The position numbers and the translations under genes are program-made. From the NCBI GenBank assembly GCA_024663395.1, contig JANFAH010000053.1:124001-188000 (forward strand): DNA of 64,000 bases, written 5' to 3'. Shown one piece after another: positions 35,801 to 46,381 of this stretch. A model generated the notes under the pieces. It saw only the letters and a list, made by a program, of their open reading frames with translations. It ran no database searches and was not told the origin of the DNA. This DNA is from Pisolithus tinctorius. Its lineage: Eukaryota > Basidiomycota > Agaricomycetes > Boletales > Pisolithaceae. Within the stretch, counting starts at the first letter, position 1; each line of letters opens with the position of its first letter.

Positions 35801-36546
35801 TCATCCATGGGCAGAGGTTCACCTGCTGCTTGCTGGGCTTGTGCGATCGCATGGGGACAGGGTGCTCCACCATGTCCCAGGTGCAACCGAACGCCAGTCT
35901 GTGGGTCTTGATGTGAATGTAATTCTGGGCAACCAACTGATCTCTCACCATATGGAGGGTGGATTCCTCATAGAAGTCCCCTGTCCACTGTTGGATCCTG
36001 TGGAAAGGCAGGCTCTCATGACTCTTCCGGCAACATTCTGTGCAGAATAGGGGCTGATGCAAGCAATCCGGACATCTGTACACCCCGTCGTTGCCACACC
36101 AGGTGCAGTTCCTTGGCTCTGGGGAGGCTTCCAGCTCCAGGAGTATCTTCAAGAACTCCCCCTTCTGTGGAACCCATTCACGGATGTAATCGTTCTGCGT
36201 CTGACACACCATGTGAAGTCCGCTTTCGGGTTAGCGAACTGCTGCATACCTTTTTCTGCGGTAACATCAGCTGCTGGACCGGTGGGCTCATGCTTTCATG
36301 TCCGTCGAAGGCTGAATCCGCCCATGCATCAAAGTACTTGTGGGAGCGAGACCTTGAATGCTTGGATGGCGAGGATTGGGGAGAATGGACAGGGGTTGTT
36401 GGATCTGGCTGTTTGATCGCGACTTCTACCAATCGCGATCTATATCTACCTCCAGTTCTCCGAGTCTTGACTTCCAGCTGCTTCACCCGATGGCCCAGGG
36501 TAGGACCAATCATTCTCATGCCCTTTTGAGTGCTTCCCTTGGCCAT
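32895..36546 (-). CDS. KDZ-family transposase with CxC2-type cysteine cluster
   Basis: About 1,050-1,100 codons in roughly eleven exons. The N-terminal basic region (MAKGSTQKGMR start, 36546) leads to the cysteine cluster typical of this family: NCTWCGNDGVYRCPDC, FCTECCRKSH (near 36050-36110). Then come VRLHLGHGGAPCPH, LTVVDVTGVHFIVVNWCEC, DRYRELLRVARKWRYLKLLK and FCAACPQPGIN. The catalytic core has TVVMDGNFKAEHMHER, ARHGCF, VDFQKGER, VVCFYDINCSY, HVHGHKKECYAWY and GWVDGEIIETLWSVLN; candidate acidic residues are the Asp of VMDGN, the Asp of FYDIN and the Glu of GEIIE. The C-terminus has LPWFWSIDVPWDTESKSWM, HWLRAKSVKDRWEEE, and ends FVLEKDL with stop TAG at 32895-32897. Every junction I tested (including phase-1 and 81-nt introns) keeps the frame, so it looks intact. 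Confidence 0.9.
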
Positions 36547-37146
36547 CTGGAGGTTGCTGATTTGACAGTATGAGGTCGGTTGTTAGAAATGCTACCGCTA
36601 GTGCAAGTCGCTTTATCATTTAGCTCTATGGACGTCGGTACCTTAACACATGTCAGGGCATAAATACAAATGCAACTACACCGGCCTCGCGCAATGCATG
36701 GCGCTGCCTTCTTATTACTGCTCAATCCCTGCCTGCACATTCCCTTCCTGCTGCAACATTACCTGGGTGCATTGCCTGGATTATGATGGTGAATTTGGAT
36801 GCTATATTAGCTGATGTAGGTGAAACGAGATGTTCGGTATCAATATAAGTATGGATATGATTGGGCAAGCCAACTGACAGCCCGGATGCAAACTGGGAGC
36901 TAATCCGCCTTTGGGCGGGATCCTGTCAAAGAGATCAGCCTGATTGGATATTTCGGTCGCTTCACGGAGCTCCCGTCAAAGAGATCAGCCTGATTGGATA
37001 TTTCGGTTGCTTCACGGAGGTCCGAACGAATTCCTTGGCATGACCGCACTAGTACTGAAATGCATTGAGACCAAACAAGGGCACGAAAAAACTTAGTAGC
37101 CAACCATCTATTATACACCATTATACATCATACCACATCATACTCC
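36547..37146. promoter_or_regulatory. Divergent promoter region between transposase and passenger gene
   Basis: 600 bp between two genes read outward. It contains a 46-bp direct repeat with a 50-bp period (36925-36970 and 36975-37020, sharing GTCAAAGAGATCAGCCTGAT). The copies differ by a CG versus TG change. ACCATTATACATCATACC near 37118 lies just before the plus-strand ATG. A shared bidirectional promoter is likely but inferred. Confidence 0.4.
36925..37020 (+). repeat. Tandem 50-bp duplication in divergent promoter
   Basis: Two nearly identical units, GTCAAAGAGATCAGCCTGAT continuing through TTGGATATTTCGG and TTCACGGAG, separated by 4 bp. Candidate regulatory duplication. Confidence 0.8.
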
Positions 37147-39753
37147 ATGGAGTCCCAGTATGAATCAGACACCTGGGATCAGACGGAAAGAGATGATGCT
37201 GATGGTGAGCGAGATATAGAACCATCAGATGTGGGGGAAAGGGAGGAAGAAACATTTGAAGTGGAAGAGTTGGAGATCCTTGGGCGCCGACGCCAGGAAT
37301 GGAGGCAAGCAGGGAAGAAGAAGAAGCCTGCGGTTCTGCTATCTATATGGGAGGAGATGCAGGGATTGGACAGGAACAAAGAGTTGAGAGGGAGCAAAGT
37401 CCAGACGAAGTGCAAGGTACGCTCTAAAAGTTCTGATTCGGATGCTCACAATTCAAAGCACCCTTGTAGCTAATACAAGATTGGTTGAAAAAGCCCCTCC
37501 GTTCAAAGAAGCCCCGCATTACCCTTAGATCCAGTTACAAATACTCTGTGCGGGCAGTGGTCCGCGAATTGTACCAAGAGCAAATACAGGAGAAGCTTGC
37601 AAAAATGAAAGTAGAAGAAGGCGATACCCATGGAAGCAAGCAGATCCAACAGTATCAGAATGCATTGACGGCTTTTATTCAGGATGACCTGATGGTGGAA
37701 CAATTGGCTGCAGCTGAAGATATAGCGGAAAGGTGGAATGGGCGGGAAGGCCCTGCGCCAGAGACAAAAGCAAGGTGCGATTTTATGAGGTCAACTTCCC
37801 AGTCTTCAATTTATCCTGGTTCCCAGGAATGCAGCCAAGTATGGGTACAAGTATGTCCGAAACTTTGCGATGGAGATGTGGAGATATTGCGGAATGCGCA
37901 TAGTGTGTATGGCTGGGTGGAAAAATGAGGAGGGAACTATACAGGCATGCACGTGAGTCCACCATATTCTCCTCTAGGCCTAGGTAAGACTCATGCAATG
38001 ACAGTATGGACTTCAATAACGAAATCGCGGATGGGATCCCCTTCAATGATGTCCGCACACTGGAAGGAAGCTGGCGAGAGTACCTTGGGGAAACATTTGA
38101 GGAACCAGGAACACCGCCCGAGCATGATGGTGAGTCAAGTCCCGAACATGCTCGGAAAAAGACAGCGGCCAAAGCAATGAGGATGGGCAAGGTTGACTCC
38201 GTGAAATTGGTGAAAAATGCCGATGGAGAGATTTGGATAGGAGAAATCGCGGGCCTTAGCCAGGACCAACTACAAAAAACGGTTCGCGGATTTATGACTG
38301 CTCACTACCGTGAGTGGCCATAGTATTTAGTCTCCTCAATCTCTGACGAGTGCTATCAGGATTAGCATGCGGAAATCCCTCGTCAGCAGTGCCGTTCAAG
38401 AATTTTGGTCATCATCAAGCAGAAATGATAGCAGCCCGCCATCTTCCGGAAGGATTTACCTTCGACCGCGACCCAAGCCACATGTGGACGACAACAGCTA
38501 CCCAGCTGCTGTCCTTTTGGCGCAAGCGACAGGAAACCCATCCAAATGATGTGTTTGGATTTCAGAAATGGATCGATCGATCTGGCGAGCTGCAGCCACC
38601 GGTGGATAGAACTTTGGTACCCCTCCAGCTTGTGAGGCAGCGGAAATACCAAAAGACACCTGCCCCCAAATACAAAAAGAATCCTGGAAGGAAAAATGTC
38701 AAGGGCAAGGATAAAGCGCAGGAAGAGGGAGTGGCAGATGATAGTGCGGATGATAGCGCAGATGATAGTGTGGATGACAGTTTGGATGATCATGGCGAGG
38801 CTGAGGGGAGCGATGTTGGAACAGATGATCCCTCCACTAAAAAGGTGCGCCATGTGTGATTTTCATTCACCACAGATCAGCACTAATGCGATTCCGGTCT
38901 TCAGGTATCTGGCGGGAGGCAAAACCGTGCCAAGACACCATTCCCTTCTCGTTCCTGCTCAAATCCCCCACCAGCTGATGGTTCCCATAGTGAGCGGCTC
39001 TCTGCGCCTCCAGCCCATGCAAACACCCCGGTGCATCGTCCATGAAATAAAGCGCTAACTGACGATAATGGGAGGGAAAGCAACGGCCATGATTCCGATA
39101 ATGAAGCTGATGAAGACACTTATTTGCCCACCCTATCCAATTCAAAGAAATCGGCAACATCCCTGAATAGTGAGCTTCCCGCTGCAACTTGTATTCGCAG
39201 CAAACTCTGATCTGCACCCAGGGAGCGAGTACACAACTGAACTACAGGACCACTCAGAATACACAGATGCAGATGGATTAGAGAGCATTCCTTTCACTGA
39301 CCTCCCAACTGAGGAGGGGTCAACGAGCAGAAACAAAGGCGGAAAGCTGAAATCCGCCCTGAAGCGCACGCACAAGGCAAGTTTGGTCATGTTGAATCAG
39401 TTGTCATGGCTAACAAGTTTACGCTGTGTGTTAAGTCGGCTCTGTCAGAATCGAGTGAGCCAGACATGAATCGACGTCGACCTGGGGCCAAATACTCGTC
39501 CAAGTCCAACAATAATGGATCTGTGACCTCCAATGCAGCATCCGCAAATGTGAAACAGGGCGTCCCTGGGAGCACCTGGAAGTCACCTCGTGTCAGAAAG
39601 GCCCTGCAAGGCCAGATGCAGATGTTCCATCTCCTGATGCAAAGAGATCACGCAAGCAAACAGGCAGCAATCAAAAGCAGAAGTAGTTGTCAAATCCCTC
39701 AAACATTCAGAGCGGAAACCTTTTTTGGAACTCATATAGAGGGCTTAGCCTAG
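37147..39753 (+). pseudogene. KDZ-element passenger gene, acidic protein of unknown function
   Basis: Starts MESQYESDTWDQTERDD with a strongly acidic N-terminus. The following exons carry KKPLRSKKPRITLRSSYKYS, VRAVVRELYQEQIQEKLAKM, LMVEQLAAAEDIAERWNGRE, then (after an intron at about 37775-37828) YGYKYVRNFAMEMWRYCGMR and MDFNNEIADGIPFNDVRTLE. Next come LSQDQLQKTVRGFMTAHYR, FKNFGHHQAEMIAARHLP and HMWTTTATQLLSFWRKRQE, and an acidic (DDSADDSADDSVDDS) tail. Downstream exons to the stop at 39751-39753 are Ser/Lys-rich. Following the best splice path, an in-frame TGA (39043-39045, CCA TGA AAT) interrupts the C-terminal exon, with open frame on both sides. I recall similar mushroom proteins but no function. 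The WRYCGMR region may be the folded core. Confidence 0.55.
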
Positions 39754-40153
39754 TTTTACACATTAGAATACAAGTGTATGGAATGTATGGTAGCTCATGA
39801 CACCATGGTGGTTGTGAGAGGCGTCTTTGATATCAGAGAGAGGGATAGTTAAGCAGGACGGTTGAGCAGGACAATTGAGCGGAGAGCTGAGCGGGACAGG
39901 TCTACGTATTGGCCATGTGGAAGCGACTGGTAGCTATCTATGTAGGGAGATATTGCTGCTCATCTCCCATGTATTGCTGTTACCCAAAATTTGGCTCCAT
40001 CCGCCATTGTCCAACCTTGCTGAACCAAATATGGCCGCGTCCGCCATTGTCCAACCTTGCTTCCCACGGTGTGAATGATATTCTCGCCATTGTTCCTACA
40101 AGTTTAAATCTTGATTGATCATCGAGCTATCAGTGAACCCATCGTCGTTGAAT
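39754..40153. other. Short intergenic segment with a small tandem repeat
   Basis: Contains two adjacent copies of TCCGCCATTGTCCAACCTTG (about 40000-40055), about 37 bp apart, and CAGGACRGTTGAGC-like repeats near 39855-39895. The 5' flank of the next passenger gene. No gene seen. Confidence 0.45.
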
Positions 40154-42261
40154 ATGTCTGCCGAACAGTCCCGCCAAGTTCGTTTCCGTCGTCAAGGTGA
40201 GGTTGTCTTCATTGTTGGATCCAGCGACCTAAGCCATCCACAGCTAATGTAAGACCAATTGAGCCAAGGCAATCTAGCTCCCGCGTGAAGCAGTCCAAAA
40301 ATCTGGAGGAGAGGCTAGTACAACTGCGTGAGCTGCGAGAGCCAACCCCGCCACCAATTGTCTCAAGTGGAAGGGTGGATATGGCGGGGTTGAACATCGA
40401 TATCGCGGCTGGTGAGTGAACATGATTTCTCTCCAAGCTCAACAGCAAAGTTCTTTCGCTATAGATTCATCCGGAAGTTTGCTGGCTCAGTTCCTGCAGG
40501 AAAGGGAGCCAACCGCTCTGGCAGAGGGCAGAGTCGTGGCCAGTGAGTTGGCACGATTGCCCTTCAAGCTAACGAACAAACTAATTTTCTAGTAATGGAT
40601 CCGCACGAAAACTTGATGAATCGGTTCCTGAATGAACGGGAACCAACTGCTCCCCCAGCGGATGGTATGAACGTGGATCTACTCGAGCAATTGCTGAATG
40701 CACGGGAACCATCAGCACCGCCAGTCACAGACGAGAAATTGAACAGGATGGACGGGTCTTCAACGCCTGCACAAGACATGACTATGCAGGTCGATTTTCT
40801 GGCAGACTTGCAGAATGTGCGGGAACCGTCTCCTCTGCCCATCACCCGCGAATCATCAAATCTGAGGGACCCATCTCCTCGACCCAATTGTCCGACTAAC
40901 CTGCTTGCTCAATTGCAGGATATGAGGGAACCAACACCTCCCCCGCTTGTTTCAAATGTACCCGTCGAATCTTTTGACTTGACAGCGGATGAGGACAATG
41001 GCGGAAACCATTTGACTTTTGGCATGCCTGAACGATCAGAGATGAGGGATCTTTTTGAAGAAATATGCAATGGTGAGCATTTATTTGGTTCCATTCATGT
41101 GATTGGTGATATCCATCGATTATGTAGGTGAACTTCCATCCGAACAGCAATCTCTTCAAATGGAACAATGGGGATTGGCACCTGTTCCGCGTTGCGATCA
41201 GGGTATGGGCATGAGCTTAATCTGATACACCGTTGACATTGATAATTGTAGTCCTGCGCGCCTTACATGCTGTGGTATCTTGCTACCGCGGAAACACCGC
41301 TCCCAGCGACACGCCATTCGATCCCACCCTCGATAGGCACCTTGTGCGTGCTGCGAATGCCATTGCGAGAGAATTGGGCACAGCTGCAAGGGACCAGTAT
41401 GGTGCAGCGTCTCAGGGCCTTTGACTCGTCAATATGCTCGATTTGATGGAAGTCATTCGTTATCCGTGTTCCGCCTTTGAAAATTGTCCGGAGCCATTCA
41501 TTGCCAGCCAATCACACCCATCTCGCCAGTCTGTGGTAGAGATGGGTATCGTCTACTTGGCGTGCCGGATTGAGGTGGCCTCTGTACATCTGAAGCAGAC
41601 TGCCGATATCACGGGATGGCCCGCGCATTGGTTTGCAAACCTAGCGATGGACTTGGTAGGTTTTACATCAATTTTTCACAACGTGGGACTGATACATAAT
41701 TCCTTCAGAATCAGCTTAATAGCTTGATTCTGATGACGGTGTCGCGTGCCAGCTATACTCCTCCCCTCCCAGCGTGCTACCATGCATACCTCAGACACCA
41801 AGATGATGAGGTTAGCTTCCGCGAGCAAATGCAGCTAATTCCCCTTAGCGCATTTTGCATAATCAACAATATCAGCGCCATCGTCCCGCATTGGACCCCG
41901 CACACAGCTGATCCCAATTCCGGCTTTGCATTCCCTTGGTGGCTATATCGTTCCGAGGAATACGCTGTGGATTCCCAAAGATTGCAAGGCAAAGGATTGT
42001 TTTCCGCGGCTTGGGTTTTTTTTAAGGTATGCCGCTTATTCTCGTCGCTGCAAATCGTTGATGATGGCCCAGGGCTTATGGCCATTGCCTGAGGCGCCAA
42101 TCGCAGACCGTCTCGATGGCCATATTGAGGAGCAGGTAAACTACTGCATCGAAAATATTTGGAAATATGCCGATGTTGTCCGCGGTCAGGGTCGACAAAT
42201 CGACCATTTCTACGCTAGGTGGTGGGCATTGCGCGGGTTGTTGGGCATGCCGCTTCAATAG
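40154..42261 (+). pseudogene. KDZ-element passenger gene with six REP(T/S)PP repeats, premature TGA
   Basis: ATG at 40154 (MSAEQSRQVRFRR). After short introns, six leucine-plus-REP units occur: LVQLRELREPTPPP, LAQFLQEREPTALA, MNRFLNEREPTAPP, LEQLLNAREPSAPP, LADLQNVREPSPLP and LAQLQDMREPTPPP. A Leu-rich helix followed by a charged-proline turn suggests repeated short binding motifs. The folded-looking part follows: VLRALHAVVSCYRG, HLVRAANAIARELG, then an in-frame TGA at 41422-41424 (CTT TGA CTC) directly before LVNMLDLMEVIRYPC. The frame continues through WPAHWFANLAMDL, an intron, FPWWLYRSEEYAVD, another intron, and LDGHIEEQVNYCIENIWKYA, RQIDHFYARWWALRGLLGMP, stop at 42259-42261. A CGA-to-TGA change would account for the stop. 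No known family is recognised. Confidence 0.6.
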
Positions 42262-42600
42262 TTTATGTGTTTTTGACTGTGGAGTTGGTTGTATAGACAT
42301 TGCTGTAAATGTTGATCATTTATGAGATGCTGCCCATTCGCATGATGTCTGAACCCCTGCCCATCTGCGCAATGTCTCACAATCCACCCATCTGCATGAT
42401 GGCCTGAGTAGTTTTACTTTTGTTGCAGTTTTTGATGCAAACCCTTTAGCTCTGAGTACCTGCCCAATCTATGATGTATAAGCACCCGCCCATTTGCAAA
42501 ATCTTGGCAACACCGCCCGTCCAAAGTTTGAGAGCCAGCATATCCTAATAAAATACGAGATCCGCATCGCCTACTAAATCTTACATTAAATTTTGCAGCT
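42262..42600. other. Convergent intergenic segment
   Basis: 340 bp between two genes that end toward each other. It holds several degenerate copies of CCCATCTGCRYRATG (about 42330-42500). No gene. Confidence 0.4.
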
Positions 42601-43797
42601 TCAAATCAACAGTTCTCCAGTTGCAACTGGTCTAGGTAGTAGGTCATCCATCCGCAGTGATTGACACATGGGAACGCGCACCGACTGATGTACGTTGGCA
42701 TGCATGTAGTACACCAGGCATGCTCTGTCACCGTCTACAGCTCCCACCCCATGCTCCAATGCTGAACCTGAAAATGCAATGATGGTCCCTGGGTTGTAGT
42801 GCAGCCGCAGATTCAGCGTTGGAATGACAAAGTCCAAAGGCGGGTAGTCGCCCACGGTTACCAGCAGGTCATACCATGGATCCCGTCCATTGATATCCCT
42901 GTGGTAACAAGTTGCCCGATTCACCATCACGGACATGCTGCTATACATGGAGCTCCATATCGGCAGTATGGAGCTCATATCCGAATCCGCCCGCTGTTCC
43001 GCCTGTTTGCCAAGGCGGATCAACGCTTCCCTGCCATCTGCATACATTCATGGGTGGATGACATGCAGGATTGCAGATAACAGGGCATTGGTGTCGGACA
43101 TTTGGTCGACCCATTCCCTTGTAGAAGTGTTTTCCGTCCTGGATTTGAGCAGCCGTGAGGCTTCTGGGAAGCCATTTTGGGGCTTCAAGACAGATGAGCG
43201 CTTTATTTACAAGGCGAGCAATGATCACCCACCCCATGACCCTGTTGAAACCATGCGGGTGACAGGTTGATGGCGCCTTTCAACTCAGCATCATCGCGGA
43301 AATATGACTTGTCCGTCTGCCATGCCTGTGGGGAAGCCTTTATGCTCTCCCGCAGTGGTTCCCTCAGAAGATGAAGGCGGTTCCATACGTCGGCCTGCCA
43401 TTCCATTAAGTCAGTAGAATATGAGATTCTGCATTTCCTTACCCTTCTTTTTGGGCTGAGAGCGTCCGGCAAATACCATACACGGATGGTGTTTGAGTCG
43501 GTCACCAGAATGGACGGCTCAGTCACTTCCGTGTATCTCTCAGCAGCTTCTGCATTGCAGGTTTTTCCACCCCGATTTTTCCCGATGTTGACTGCGGAAA
43601 GATGAAAACTTCCATCGCACCATTATGATGGACGTACTTGGGCGACGATAGGCCTGTGAGATTACTGACGATATGCGATCCGCTTCACATAACACCGGAA
43701 ATGGAATCGATATATCTGGAAGGGCGCAAGGTCCGCTGAATACCTCCTCTTGAAACCTCGCTTTCATGTATGACGCAATGCAGTCTGTTAGTTCCAT
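42601..43797 (-). CDS. TET/JBP-like Fe(II)/2-oxoglutarate dioxygenase
   Basis: By family, oxidises the methyl group of 5-methylcytosine (TET) or thymine (JBP) in DNA; substrate here is not determinable. About 350-380 codons in four or five exons. The start exon reads MELTDCIASYMKARFQEEVF, with PFPVLCEADRISSVISQAYR. After an intron (GTACGT..CCGCAG) come VNIGKNRGGKTCNAEAAERY, EPSILVTDSNTIRVWYLP, an intron, and DVWNRLHLLREPLRESIKA. The last exon has the double-stranded beta-helix core: YHRDINGRDPWYDLLVTVGD with the H-x-D iron ligands, LRLHYNPGTIIAFSGSALEH with the distal His in LEHGV, and DGDRACLVYYMHANVHQ with the 2-oxoglutarate-binding Arg. Stop at 42601-42603. No internal stop seen. It lies at the right end of the element, reading inward from the right array. 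Confidence 0.82.
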
Positions 43798-44931
43798 TCA
43801 CCATCCATGGGGGATTTTAGACATTTCTTGCGTAGTATTCATGCTTGGGGTGGATGAGGTCGGAGTTGTATAGCGGGCGAGCCGCTTGCAGCTTGTTGGA
43901 AAATTACGGCATGTCGGGACGCTTGCCTCAATATTTTACTGTGATCCAATCAATATGTTGTGACGCCATACGTGCTATTGGTGTTGGGCCCATCTTATGT
44001 TGCGACAGGGTGGATCTTACTAGACGGACCTGTCCTTGTTTTATGGCGATATAAAAGATATTACTGAAGGGCCGTCCATACGTTATGACCATATAAATAA
44101 TACCGCTGAAGGGCCCGTCGTCCATGTGTTGTGACCTTGTAATTGATATTACTGACGGGCCCGTCCTTATGTTGCGACAGGCATACATGTTGCTATTGAC
44201 GGGCCCGTCCATGTGTTGTGACATTGTAAATGATATTACTGACGGGCCCATCTTTATGTTGCGACAGGCATACGTGTTGCTATTGACGGGCCCATCCATG
44301 TGTTGTGACATTGTAAATGATATTACTGACGGGCCCGTCTTTATGTTGCGACAGGCATACGTGTTGCTATTGATGGGCCCGTCCATGTGTTGTGACATTG
44401 TAAATGATATTACTGATGGGCCCGTCTTTATGTTGCGACAGGCATACGTGTTGCTATTGACGGGCCCGTCCATGTGTTGTGACCCTGTAAATGATATATA
44501 TTGAAGGGCCCATCTTTATGTTGCGACAGGTACATCTTACTATGGACGGGCCCGCCTATGTGTTGTGATGGTATAAATGATATTATGGAAGGGCCCGTCC
44601 ATATGTTTTGACGCTATAAATGATATTACTGATGGGCCCGTCTTTATGTTGCGGCAGGGATGCATCTTACTAGACGGGCCCGTCTATGTGCTGTGACGCT
44701 GTCAATGATATTACTGACGGGCCCGTCCTTATGTTGCGACAGGCGTACATCTTGCTATGGACGGGCCCGTCTATATGTTGTGACAGCGGTATATTATCCC
44801 AAAGACGGGCCCTTCCATATGCTGCCAACTCTGTAATCTATCATAGAGGGGCCCCTCTTTATGTTGTGAGCCTATAAAGCATATGACGGGCGGGCCCGTC
44901 CATATGTTGCGACCTTCTTCATGATACAATA
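43798..44931 (-). repeat. Right subterminal array of GGGCCC palindrome units (and short gene flank)
   Basis: From about 43980 the sequence is the inverted counterpart of the left array: units of 43-44 bp centred on GACGGGCCCGTC. Two alternating spacers are CATGTGTTGTGACATTGTAA-type and TTTATGTTGCGACAGG-type. This array is about 0.95 kb, less than half the left one. The first 180 bp (43798-43975) are the 5' flank of the TET/JBP gene. Long open frames on both strands here (for example 43928-44473) are an artefact of unit length divisible by three over several copies. Confidence 0.92.
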
Positions 44932-45207
44932 GGCGGGCCCGTCCATGTCTTACAGTAGCTCAGCATACTTACTTGGTCACGGGCCTGTCTATATGTTGCA
45001 GCATCCTTACCCTCCACAGGCCCTCCCATATGTTGTGGAATTGCGCTTACAGGCCTGTACATATGTTGCTCTCACTATAGGCCCTCAGGCCTGTCCATGT
45101 GTCATGGCTAATCTATTTAGATGGGCCCGTCATGGGGTCTATATAAGTGTTGGCATTTTGGCATGCAGGCTACCTATATGTTGTGACTAAATGGACTACA
45201 TGGGGTC
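44932..45207 (-). repeat. KDZ-element right terminal inverted repeat
   Basis: Inverted match to 26753-27031, including the identical ACACTTATATAGACCCC and GTGAGAGCAACATATGTA blocks read on the minus strand. It ends next to the second target duplication. Confidence 0.88.
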
Positions 45208-46313
45208 TCTCCATCATCTCCAGTGTCTCCCATTTCGCTGAACAAGTCTTCCTCAGTGGGGACGTAGTTTATCCTTTCTTCATCATTGTCGTCAGAGACA
45301 CTCAGCAGGTCAGGGATGAGAAGATCGTCGTCGAGGTCGCTCACGGCGATGACGGAGAACGCTCCTTCCTCCTCGGAGTCGAAAATCGCTGCGTTTGCTG
45401 AGTCCCTTTTCACGTCATCTGTCGCACCGCGGTTGGCTGACTTATCGAGCTTCGGGCATCTAGATTTGAAATGCTCTCTCGATCCACAGTTCCAGCAAGG
45501 ACCGTGCTGACGAGTGGGGCCTGTGGAACTTCCTCCCCATCGTCCATCTCTCCAATTTCCTCGCCTGCGACTGGAGGAATTCCCAGGGGTCATGGCCAAG
45601 GCTTCGTCGCCTTCACGAGCCCTGTGTTTGTGATGTGAGTGCCGCGTCTCTTTGCGGTTTCGTCGTTCTGACTCTTCGATAATGAGGGAAATAAGGATAT
45701 CGGGGTCGATGGTTTGAGTTGGACTGTACAGACGAGCAGTTGCGAGTTGGCCGGACGCGAAGCTGGCAAGGTATTTAGGTAGGGATTGGATGATAGTCGA
45801 TCGATAATCCTTTTCTTCGATCTGTACGCCGACGGCAGCTAACTCGTCCCTTTTTGTACGTAGATCATCCAAGAATTGGCGGACATCGCCATCGACGGGG
45901 CATTGCATGCCCAGGAACTTCGTTCGAAGGTCCGTCTGAGCGTAAGCTCCCTTTTCGGTGTACTCGCGGACGATTTCACTCCACATGCCTGCGACGTTGC
46001 CGAGGCTGCATACCCGCAGAGCGGTGGAATCCGGAATTCGTTGAGTGAGTAAATGTTTTGCCATACTCTCGCTTTTCTGCCATTTGGCGAGCTCATCAGC
46101 ATCGGGAGGGATTACAGTCACATATCCGTCCTCATCAGTGGAGGTCGTGCTGGCAGGGCAGGGTGAGGTGCCATCAAAATGAGCCCACAGCTCCTTGGCT
46201 TCGACAGCGGTCTGGAAGCGAAGAGAGAAAATCGCCCAGTTCGTGCCTTTGATGTCGAGCTTCGGAACATTGCCTGGGAGAGTGTCTGTAGTGAGGGGAA
46301 TGGTGGTTGACAT
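45174..46313 (-). pseudogene. Copia gag portion with zinc knuckle, truncated by the KDZ element
   Basis: Nucleocapsid/capsid part of the polyprotein. Starts MSTTIPLTTDTLPGNVPKLD at 46313, followed by the gag core (GTNWAIFSLRFQTAVEAKEL, LRTKFLGMQCPVDGDVRQFL, LPKYLASFASGQLATARL), an Arg-rich stretch and a CCHC knuckle (CWNCGSREHFKSRC, near 45470). True gag coding ends at the 8-bp duplication; the last dozen codons of the open frame are transposon end. No internal stop. The pol part resumes at 26752. Confidence 0.92.
45208..45215. repeat. KDZ-element target duplication, right
   Basis: TCTCCATC, identical to 26745-26752, inside the copia gag frame (codons GAT GGA GA-). Confidence 0.85.
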
Positions 46314-46381
46314 AGGGGTCGAAGGCTATGAGCAGCAGTGAGAGTATCGAAAATTCAGGTGAGACGTTTTATAGGCTATTA

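Larger units (their letters stand above)
26753..45207. mobile_element. Giant KDZ DNA transposon (about 18.45 kb) carrying TET/JBP and passenger genes
   Basis: Boundaries come from four agreeing observations: disruption of the copia gag-pol frame, an 8-bp direct repeat with matching codon phase, inverted repeats of about 270 bp at both ends, and inverted subterminal arrays. Gene order inside: Zn2Cys6 gene (+), KDZ transposase (-), acidic passenger gene (+), REP-repeat passenger gene (+), TET/JBP dioxygenase (-). KDZ (Kyakuja-Dileera-Zisupton) transposons are known to travel with TET/JBP genes in basidiomycetes. The transposase and dioxygenase frames look intact; the other three genes each carry an in-frame TGA. 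The outermost 15-20 bp of the two ends match only imperfectly, so the exact tip may be off by a few bases. Confidence 0.9.

Noticed and set aside
43928..44504. Long open frames on both strands with repeated MCCDIVNDITDG-like and SQHMDGPVNSNTYACRN-like units
   Set aside because: They run through the GGGCCC array. Regular unit lengths keep frames open on both strands, which explains the repeats. No independent coding evidence.
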